From: an uncultured Collinsella sp.
GTDB taxonomy: Bacteria; Actinomycetota; Coriobacteriia; Coriobacteriales; Coriobacteriaceae
Assembly (NCBI GenBank): GCA_959599615.1
Contig: CAUGKA010000134.1
Location: 1-5,414, forward strand
DNA: 5,414 nucleotides
Direction of reading: 5' to 3'
Position 1 is the first letter of the stretch. Every line of letters starts with the position of its first letter. The notes under the pieces are model-generated. The model was not told the DNA's origin. It did no database searches and saw only the letters and a program-made list of their open reading frames with translations. Below, one piece after another: positions 1-4,210 of this stretch. The position numbers were made by a program, and so were the translations under genes.

Positions 1-49
1 CCGTACATGTACGGATGAATGTGGGAAGTGTTCGGATGAAGTTGCGAAT
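1..49. repeat. Palindrome plus short direct repeat at window edge
   Basis: Positions 1-14 (CCGTACATGTACGG) are a perfect 14-bp palindrome. Its right end begins a direct repeat: CGGATGAA occurs at 12-19 and again at 33-40, a 21-bp spacing. Between them lies GGAAGTGTTCGGA, which resembles the GGAAAAGTGTCGAAA core of the 33-bp array at 1990-2105. The window may therefore start inside a repeat array of the same kind, but the left part is cut off. The repeats are seen directly. Their kinship with the other array is inference from partial similarity. Confidence 0.4.
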
Positions 50-90
50 CAAGGGGGCCTGCGATATCGGTATAGTCCATTTACCGATGC

Positions 91-119
91 TTGTCTCAGT
101 TTAATTGGGCGGGTAGAAT
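91..119 (+). promoter_or_regulatory. Sigma-70-type promoter for a short transcript
   Basis: TTGTCT at 91-96 (4 of 6 consensus bases) and TAGAAT at 114-119 (5 of 6) are separated by exactly 17 bp, the optimal spacing. Transcription would begin near 126. No obvious protein gene follows, but an intrinsic terminator lies about 200 bp downstream at 298-343, so the two may delimit a small RNA or short-peptide gene. This is motif matching only. Confidence 0.45.
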
Positions 120-125
120 AAAGTC

Positions 126-343
126 GACGGCAGCCCAAGTAGTGAAGAGCTGGGCAGCGCCGTTGCTTGGTCAAGAGGTCAGTGCCTTAATGGCAGCGAC
201 TTGTTAGGCTTCGAATGCTGCTTGAGTGCCTCGGAAAGTTCGATAAGCGCCGTGAAGAGCAAGACCAAAGCAACCAAGAGCTCTACGAGCTCTGATGGGC
301 CCGGGATGACCGCTGATTCAAGTCACCGGGCCTAAATCTTTTT
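126..343 (+). ncRNA. Possible short transcript (small RNA or micro-ORF mRNA)
   Basis: The interval is defined only by a good promoter at 91-119 and an intrinsic terminator at 298-343. It would give an RNA of roughly 220 nt. It contains a 26-codon ATG frame at 215-295 (begins MLLECLGKFDKR, ends NQELYEL, very polar and charged). That frame's stop codon sits 2 nt before the terminator stem, the spacing expected of a real short gene, but its upstream TAGG is a poor ribosome site. The opposite strand of the same stretch reads as a hydrophobic peptide (see findings). I do not recognise the RNA or either peptide. Nothing else gene-like is supported in 1-505. Confidence 0.22.
298..343 (+). terminator. 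Rho-independent terminator, plus strand
   Basis: GGCCCGG at 298-304 pairs with CCGGGCC at 326-332. The stem continues inward as TGAC/GTCA after a 2-nt bulge, with a loop of about 11 nt. It is followed by TAAATCTTTTT (333-343), giving a short U-tract. It would end the transcript started from the promoter at 91-119. On the other strand there is no T-run after the stem, so it should act mainly on rightward transcription. Confidence 0.6.
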
Positions 344-487
344 CATGCATTTGAATAGAGCGGGCGACTCCCTTGGTGCCGTCTGTGTGGCGAGTGCCTG
401 GCGCATGGCATTGCGTCCCGCTTTCATGTCCGCGCGAGCGCCTATCCTTACGGCAATGTAGCCGCCTATGTAGCAAGCGGCAGGCAA
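332..487 (-). CDS. Doubtful 51-residue ORF, unrecognised
   Basis: An open frame on the minus strand could start at a TTG (485-487) and stop at TAG (332-334), giving 51 residues (starts MPAACYIGGY, ends LFKCMKKI). The N-terminal part is mildly hydrophobic (YIGGYIAV), followed by a basic stretch (VRIGARADMKAGRNAMRQ), as in a small membrane-anchored peptide. Against it: a TTG start, only a weak TTAGGG-like ribosome site, no upstream ATG, and a start that overlaps the ribosome site of the divergent exonuclease gene. It is recorded because 344-505 otherwise holds nothing but the exonuclease leader, in which I see no convincing promoter. Confidence 0.15.
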   Translation of the reverse strand: MPAACYIGGYIAVRIGARADMKAGRNAMRQALATQTAPRESPALFKCMKKI

Positions 488-505
488 CGGAGAAAGGCCC
501 TAACC

Positions 506-1327
506 GTGTCAGCTGAAAAGACGCCGTGTATCTCGGCTATCGATACGACGAACTTTGCGCGCCAGATCGTGCTGGACTTTGAGTTTGCGCCGTTGCCAAA
601 ACAGCGCCAGCGCCGTGGACTGCGCAATGAGATTATCGAGGTCGGTGCAGTCAAGCTCGATTACCACGGCAACGTGATGGGCGAGTTCTCGCAGTTTGTG
701 CAGACGGAATTTACCGAAGGCGTTGCGTTCCCCGTCCGCGAGCTCACAGGGATATCGGCCGTGGATACCGCGATGGCCGATCCGCTCTACATGGTGATCA
801 AAAGGCTCAGCGATTGGATTGGTCGCTACTCCGCCCAGGTGGTCTGTTGGAGCGGGGCGGACCGTCGACAGCTTTTGACCGAGTGCCAGGCAAAGCACAT
901 CGACCTTTCCGCATTTCCTGCGGACTGGGCCGACTTGCAGGCGTTTTACACCTCGATCATGGACGTGGGCAGCCACGGGCGCGTGTCTTTGAGTGACGCG
1001 GCGACGTGGTTTGGCATCGAGTTCGACGAGTCAACGGGTCACGCCCACAGCGCCCTGGCCGATGCGCGCGTAACCGCCAAGTTGTTCAAGCAGGTGATGG
1101 ATGGGGACTATCGCGTGAGCCCGCGCGCCCAGGAAGTCCGCCAACGGTGGGGGATAGGTGAGCGAGCTCAGACACGCCTTTCCAGCAAGTGCCCCGAGCT
1201 GGGCGACCTGCTGCTGAAGCTGAAGGCGGAGGGGGTAGGCCTTTTGAGAACGCCATTCGGTTTGGCATGGCGGGGCTGTAAGCGCGAGCCCGCCCTGCTG
1301 TTTGAATCGAAGCGTCAACCAGTATGA
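506..1327 (+). CDS. DEDDh-family 3'-5' exonuclease (DnaQ / RNase T / KapD-like)
   Basis: Predicted 273-residue cytoplasmic nuclease of the RNase H-like DEDDh superfamily, which removes nucleotides from DNA or RNA 3' ends using two metal ions. The acidic residues are visible. Exo I is IVLDFEFAP with D24 and E26. A conserved NEIIEVGAVKL follows at 41-51. Exo II is the CWSGADRRQL segment with D119. Exo III is HSALADARVTAKLF with H181 and D186, the His defining the DEDDh subgroup. The catalytic domain ends near residue 198. About 75 further residues are basic and match no domain I know. The start is GTG at 506, supported by AAAGG at 493-497 (8-nt spacing) and by GGAG just upstream. The gene stands alone and converges with the minus-strand gene ending at 1406. 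The arrangement of motifs is closest to KapD-like proteins. It lacks polymerase III epsilon context, so a repair or RNA-processing role is more likely than replication proofreading. Family is well supported; substrate is unknown. Confidence 0.88.
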   Translation: MSAEKTPCISAIDTTNFARQIVLDFEFAPLPKQRQRRGLRNEIIEVGAVKLDYHGNVMGEFSQFVQTEFTEGVAFPVRELTGISAVDTAMADPLYMVIKRLSDWIGRYSAQVVCWSGADRRQLLTECQAKHIDLSAFPADWADLQAFYTSIMDVGSHGRVSLSDAATWFGIEFDESTGHAHSALADARVTAKLFKQVMDGDYRVSPRAQEVRQRWGIGERAQTRLSSKCPELGDLLLKLKAEGVGLLRTPFGLAWRGCKREPALLFESKRQPV

Positions 1328-1405
1328 CGAGCTGTCTGGTCTGTCTGCCTACGCCCCCGCAATCCCGCGGGCCGCACTCAACAGCTCATACTCCCTCTGG
1401 CTCCA
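1328..1405. other. Convergent spacer with long-loop inverted repeat
   Basis: This 78-bp gap separates two converging genes. GAGCTGT (1329-1335) is complementary to ACAGCTC (1381-1387). Inside, CCCGC and GCGGG form a smaller GC-rich hairpin. No T-run follows on either strand, so it is not a standard intrinsic terminator, although the fold could still help stop both transcripts. Confidence 0.3.
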
Positions 1406-1771
1406 CTAGTACAGCTCGGCCGTGCGTACGGCGTCGCGGCACAGGTCCAGGAATGCCTCGGCTCCCTCGCAGAAGCACTCGCGGGCAAAGGCGCCGGATC
1501 CGTCCGCAACGCACTTGCCGTCAGCAAAGAGCTTCCAGCTGGACGGCTCGCGCGAGTTGTCGCCGGACAGCCTGATCTGCAGTACGTGCGGGCCGCCGGC
1601 GGCACGGAGCTCTTCCTCGAGCTTCTGTACCGTAAAGCGCATCTGGTGGGAGAGGCTGCTCTTGACCATGGCCGAGGCATAGCTGTTCGGCTTGTCCAGA
1701 AGATGCATGTGATTCGGTTTGACGACCAGATTGTGGAAGTTGCGCTCACTGCGCACGGAGAAATTGTCCAT
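1406..1771 (-). CDS. Hypothetical protein, 121 residues
   Basis: I do not recognise this protein. The start is the ATG at 1769-1771, chosen over upstream in-frame codons because AAAGGAG precedes it by 5 nt. An ATG further upstream would need translation through a terminator hairpin. The protein begins MDNFSVRSERNFHNLVVKPN and ends RDAVRTAELY. It has no signal peptide or membrane helix and should be cytosolic. The middle (about 40-60) looks like an amphipathic helix (QMRFTVQKLEEELRAAGG), followed by beta-like HVLQIRLSG and WKLFADGKCVADG. Three cysteines cluster towards the C-terminus (C99, C101, C111), but I see no complete metal-site motif. NHMHLL at 20-25 superficially recalls REP-type transposases, but the rest of that family's signature is absent. 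Codon use is host-like. It has its own ribosome site, and a terminator at 1866-1892 isolates it from upstream transcription, yet I see no strong promoter in 1772-1865. Confidence 0.7.
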   Translation of the reverse strand: MDNFSVRSERNFHNLVVKPNHMHLLDKPNSYASAMVKSSLSHQMRFTVQKLEEELRAAGGPHVLQIRLSGDNSREPSSWKLFADGKCVADGSGAFARECFCEGAEAFLDLCRDAVRTAELY

Positions 1772-1865
1772 ACGGACTCCTTTCATCGATGTTGGCAGGG
1801 CCACCGTGCCTCTTGGCCGGTTGGCGTCGGGATCGTGGAGCCAACTCTCTACCCCGACTCTGGAT

Positions 1866-1892
1866 AAAACGCGCCCGCTCCTTGCGGGCACG
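1866..1892 (-). terminator. Rho-independent terminator, minus strand
   Basis: Read on the minus strand, GCCCGC-AAGGA-GCGGGC (1889 down to 1873) forms a perfect 6-bp stem. The stem extends to 9 bp through a G-T wobble and two more GC pairs. TTTTA follows at 1869-1865. On the plus strand the outer pairing has a mismatch and no T-run follows, so it works leftward. It would stop any transcript coming from the repeat array side before it reaches the gene starting at 1771. Confidence 0.55.
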
Positions 1893-1927
1893 ATGGGGTC
1901 TATCAACGTGTACGGACATAAATCAAG

Positions 1928-1957
1928 CGCCATCCGCGAAATGACGCGCGGATGGCG
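1928..1957. repeat. Perfect 11-bp inverted repeat (strong hairpin)
   Basis: CGCCATCCGCG at 1928-1938 is the exact reverse complement of CGCGGATGGCG at 1947-1957, with an 8-nt loop. The stem extends two more pairs if a G-T wobble is allowed. Leftward it is followed by CTTGATTTATG, a weak U-rich stretch; rightward by TTGGTTT. It may be a weak bidirectional terminator or part of the adjacent repeat structure. It lies only about 35 bp from the terminator at 1866-1892. Confidence 0.5.
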
Positions 1958-1989
1958 TTGGTTTCCCAAGTGATTATTCGGCTTTCATC

Positions 1990-2105
1990 CGGAAAAGTGT
2001 CGAAATCGGCCGTGTAAAAGTACGGAAAAGTGTCGAAATAGGCACCCCCAAACTTCGGAAAAGTGTCTAATTCGATAGGCAAATTATCCGGAAAGGTGTA
2101 GCTGG
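1990..2105. repeat. Array of four 17-bp repeats with exact 33-bp period
   Basis: CGGAAAAGTGTCGAAAT begins at 1990 and at 2023 (identical copies). It recurs at 2056 with two mismatches, and at 2089 as a decayed copy matching mainly in CGGAAA and GTGT. Starts are exactly 33 bp apart and the 16-bp intervals between copies differ in sequence. Because 33 is a multiple of three and about three helical turns, two readings are possible. One is an iteron-like protein-binding array on one face of the helix. The other is an 11-residue coding repeat, since the minus strand spells FDTFP in each copy. The coding reading lacks an ATG and a ribosome site. The whole 1772-2169 stretch holds no convincing protein gene. 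Confidence 0.8.
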
Positions 2106-2110
2106 ATGAC

Positions 2111-2136
2111 AAAACAGCACTTAGAAGCCGGTGCTG
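2111..2136 (-). terminator. Probable terminator of the 2170-3156 gene
   Basis: On the minus strand CAGCAC (2136-2131) pairs with GTGCTG (2120-2115) across a 10-nt loop, followed by TTTTG (2114-2110). It lies about 35 bp past the stop codon of the membrane-anchored protein gene. The stem is only 6 bp, so efficiency may be modest. Confidence 0.45.
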
Positions 2137-2169
2137 GATGCGGGATCCTGCGGCCGCCTTCAGCTCTCG

Positions 2170-3156
2170 CTACTTATCGTCTCCGTCGTTGGGGTCGCCC
2201 TTGAGGGTGTTGATGTCCAGGTACTGGTTGTCGTCCTCTTTTTGCTGGGTCTCCGACTCCGCTTGGGTGGGGCCGCGGAACAGCTGGAATCCCTCAAACG
2301 CAATGACGCCGAGCAGGGCAATGATAATGGCGATAAAGGCAATCTTGACTGCCTGCGGAAATTCCGAGAAACGCAGCGCCTTTTCCTCGGCGTAATAATC
2401 GGCGAAGCGCTCTTCGCCCGTGCTTTTGGTATACGCCGGCGCGGACGCGGCCTCTGGGTCATATTCCGGTGCTGGCGTGGCAGCGTACGGATCGTTGAGA
2501 TAATCGCTCGATGCGCTGCCATAATCCTCGGTCTCGATGCGACTGGTGCCAGCATAGCCATCGGAATAATCGGAATATGCCGCACCGCCCTCATAGTCCG
2601 CGGCGCTCGTGTTGGCGGCAAAAAGCGGATTAACTGGAACGTCGAGCGCCGGCATGCCGGTAGAGGTCTCATCCAGATCGGCTGCAGCCCAGGAATCGTA
2701 GGCAACCTGATGGGCAACGGGCTCATCGAGCCTTGCGACCGGAGGCTTGCGTGCCGCAGGAACAGGCAACTGCTGGGCGCTGTACATAACGGTGCTGTCG
2801 GCCGATTTGCCCTGCGTCGCTGCAGCGAGAAATGCCGCCGTCTCGGACGGGTCGCTTGCGGGGCGGGGAGCGGGCGTGGACGCCGAAGTGGGTGCGGGCG
2901 TAGGCGCGGGCGTCGAAACAGGCGACTGCGCAGGAGTCGGCGCAGATGCGGGCTTAGGCGCAAGTGTGGGATCGGGGCTTGACGGGCGAGCCCCGCCGCC
3001 CATGAGTTCGTCGGCGGTCCACGGGCGATCATCCATCACGTCGTCAAGGCTTAGCGAAAACAGGTCGTCTTCACCCTCATCGAACATGCGGTGCACATGT
3101 CCACCAATTGCCGGAATCAATCCGCGACCGGTGCATGATGCCTTGCTCAACGCCAT
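2170..3156 (-). CDS. Single-pass membrane protein, Pro/Ala-rich, unknown function
   Basis: A 328-residue protein I cannot assign to a family. The ATG at 3154-3156 is preferred to an upstream one because AAAGGA lies about 9 nt before it and a TATAAT box lies 35 bp upstream. Residues 24-55 are acidic (FDEGEDDLFSLSLDDVMDD). Residues 57-101 form a low-complexity Pro/Ala/Thr/Ser linker made of APTPA-like units. Residues 185-255 are rich in Tyr, Asp, Ala and Ser. One hydrophobic helix spans about 270-293 (VKIAFIAIIIALLGVIAFEG). The last 35 residues are strongly acidic and end GDDK. There is no N-terminal signal peptide, so the protein is probably inserted by its C-terminal helix. That would leave a long disordered N-terminal part in the cytoplasm and a short acidic tail outside; topology is inferred. 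The gene appears monocistronic, with the regulator gene ending 124 bp upstream. A scaffold, cell-envelope or division-related role is conceivable, but nothing in the sequence proves it. Confidence 0.8.
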   Translation of the reverse strand: MALSKASCTGRGLIPAIGGHVHRMFDEGEDDLFSLSLDDVMDDRPWTADELMGGGARPSSPDPTLAPKPASAPTPAQSPVSTPAPTPAPTSASTPAPRPASDPSETAAFLAAATQGKSADSTVMYSAQQLPVPAARKPPVARLDEPVAHQVAYDSWAAADLDETSTGMPALDVPVNPLFAANTSAADYEGGAAYSDYSDGYAGTSRIETEDYGSASSDYLNDPYAATPAPEYDPEAASAPAYTKSTGEERFADYYAEEKALRFSEFPQAVKIAFIAIIIALLGVIAFEGFQLFRGPTQAESETQQKEDDNQYLDINTLKGDPNDGDDK

Positions 3157-3190
3157 TCTGTTCCATCCTTTCGAAATACTAATGACATCG

Positions 3191-3196
3191 ATTATA
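3191..3196 (-). promoter_or_regulatory. Perfect -10 box for the 2170-3156 gene
   Basis: The minus strand reads TATAAT here, with transcription expected near 3184 and a leader of about 28 nt before the ATG at 3156. No good -35 hexamer is present at 16-18 bp, so the promoter may be weak or need an activator. The rest of the 3157-3279 gap carries the end of the upstream gene's transcript. The only stem candidate there is ACTCGC/GCGAGT with a long loop and no clear T-run. Confidence 0.45.
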
Positions 3197-3279
3197 TGGA
3201 ACTTCCCAAGCGGCCCGGTCTTGGATTCGTGCTTTCCAGAACTCGCACCCAAAAGGGGAGGGGCAATCCAGGCGAGTGC

Positions 3280-3933
3280 CTACTTGTCGCCGGCCGCCGC
3301 CTTGGCCTCATTGAGGTAGCTATAGAAGCTGTACTTGGAGATGCCAAAGAACTCGCAGGCGCGCTCGCTCGACTTGGAAATGAGGAAGGCGCCGCGACGG
3401 TCGAGGTAGCCAATGGCACGAATGCGCTCGTCTTTGGTCATGAGTGCCGCGGGCTTGCCCACAAACTGCTCGCACTCGTGCAGCAGGTCCTCGAGCAGGT
3501 CGCCGATGTTCTTGGTAATGGGCTCGGGCTCGGTATAGCCCGTGCCGCCGGTGCCGGTAAAGGCGTCGAGCGAACGCTCAAAAGCCTTCATAAGCGTAAT
3601 GTCAAAGTTGATGCCCAAAATGCCGACGGGCTTGCCTTCGTCGTTGCGGATAAAGATGGTCGAGGACTTGAGCAGCTTGCCATCGGTGGTTTTAGTGAGG
3701 TACGGCTCGCGGTCGTGTACGTCGGTGCTGCCCTCGTGCATGGACTCAAACACAATATGGCTGGGGCCGTCACCCAGTTTGCGCCCGCTGACGTGGCCGT
3801 TTTCGATCACTACGATGGAGTGGTCCACGTCCTCGGTCTCCAGATCGTGGACGACGACTTCGCAGTTGGGGCCAAATTGGAGCGCCAGGCCGTGTGCGAG
3901 GCGCTTGTAAAACTCAATCTGTGCGGGGGTCAT
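3280..3933 (-). CDS. YheO-like PAS / DauR-type HTH transcriptional regulator
   Basis: A 217-residue DNA-binding regulator. The start is the ATG at 3931-3933 (MTPAQIEFYKRL), preceded by AGGAAGG at good spacing. An in-frame ATG 25 codons upstream lacks a ribosome site and would eat into the shared promoter region. Residues 5-115 fit the YheO-like PAS ligand-sensing domain: CEVVVHDL near 24-31, a YLTKTTDGKLLKSST strand pair, and GILGINFDIT at 104-113, the family's hallmark strand. A Gly-rich linker (127-133) follows. The C-terminal 145-212 fits the DauR-like helix-turn-helix, with the recognition region RACEFFGISKYSFYSYL. In Pseudomonas aeruginosa, DauR of this family represses an amino-acid catabolic operon in response to an amino acid. 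Here the gene is divergent from dpaL across 277 bp containing two palindromes, so it most likely controls dpaL and itself, responding to diaminopropionate or a related compound. That target is inferred from context. Confidence 0.88.
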   Translation of the reverse strand: MTPAQIEFYKRLAHGLALQFGPNCEVVVHDLETEDVDHSIVVIENGHVSGRKLGDGPSHIVFESMHEGSTDVHDREPYLTKTTDGKLLKSSTIFIRNDEGKPVGILGINFDITLMKAFERSLDAFTGTGGTGYTEPEPITKNIGDLLEDLLHECEQFVGKPAALMTKDERIRAIGYLDRRGAFLISKSSERACEFFGISKYSFYSYLNEAKAAAGDK

Positions 3934-4052
3934 GGGTGCCTTCCTAAAAATTAGTTTGGGCACACTTTGCCATAAACCACATCTGTTCGCAAACAAATCC
4001 ATCAACAAGGCAATTCATGACCGTTCGGCGGCGAAAAGGTACCGATTACGGC

Positions 4053-4067
4053 AACAAACAATTTGTT
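4053..4067. promoter_or_regulatory. Candidate operator 1 (15-bp palindrome)
   Basis: AACAAACAATTTGTT is a perfect 6-3-6 inverted repeat (AACAAA / TTTGTT). It recurs with one changed trinucleotide at 4104-4118. A homodimeric HTH protein such as the adjacent regulator would suit this symmetry. Assignment to that regulator is inference. Confidence 0.6.
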
Positions 4068-4103
4068 AGGTTTTCCAATCAAAAAGTGTGATAGAACAGT
4101 GCT

Positions 4104-4118
4104 AACAAACTTTTTGTT
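4104..4118. promoter_or_regulatory. Candidate operator 2 (15-bp palindrome)
   Basis: AACAAACTTTTTGTT has the same 6-3-6 architecture as the site at 4053-4067 and matches it at 13 of 15 positions. Centres are 51 bp apart, about five helical turns, so bound dimers would sit on the same face and could cooperate or loop. The site lies 92 bp before the dpaL start codon. Confidence 0.6.
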
Positions 4119-4210
4119 TGGCATCCACATAAAAGTTCAGCCGTGTGAATGGGATCGGGCTGAAACGCGTATGCGGGGGCCGGCAAGAGAGGACTTAAGG
4201 AGTTCACCGT

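Larger units (their letters stand above)
3934..4210. promoter_or_regulatory. Shared divergent control region of regulator and dpaL
   Basis: This 277-bp AT-richer gap serves two divergent genes. It holds the two palindromes described separately and a partial site, CAAACAAAT, near 3991. For the regulator, the minus strand offers TTTGTT and TATGGC 17 bp apart, a weak promoter. For dpaL, TTGTTA inside the first palindrome and a TGTGATAGA extended -10-like element near 4087-4095 are possible but poorly matched. Ribosome sites lie at both edges: AGGAAGG for the regulator, and AAGGAG at 4197-4202 for dpaL. Confidence 0.6.

Noticed and set aside
1464..1771. REP-type (Y1) transposase, from an NHMHLL motif in the 121-residue protein
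   Set aside because: The catalytic Tyr context and the HUH motif in its proper setting are absent, and the rest of the protein does not resemble that family.
1990..2105. CRISPR array
   Set aside because: The repeats are only 17 bp, intervals 16 bp, copies decay quickly, and no cas gene is nearby. CRISPR spacers and repeats are longer.
1903..2112. A 69-codon minus-strand frame containing FDTFP repeats
   Set aside because: Its start is a TTG without a ribosome site, and it runs through an 11-bp perfect hairpin. The repeats are better treated as DNA repeats, though the codon-multiple period is noted in the findings.
2144..2158. Adjacent BamHI (GGATCC) and NotI (GCGGCCGC) sites, suggesting a cloning junction
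   Set aside because: Such sites arise by chance in GC-rich DNA. No vector sequence is seen and flanking sequence reads naturally into the gene end.
2131..3032. Long frames on both strands overlapping the membrane-anchored protein gene
   Set aside because: The plus-strand frame and the alternative minus frame give Arg/Pro-rich or Gly/Arg-rich low-complexity products typical of frame shadows. The chosen frame has a promoter, ribosome site and a clean membrane helix.
3196..3954. A 252-codon plus-strand frame over the regulator gene
   Set aside because: It is opposite a gene with clear YheO/DauR motifs and has no suitable ribosome site or domain.
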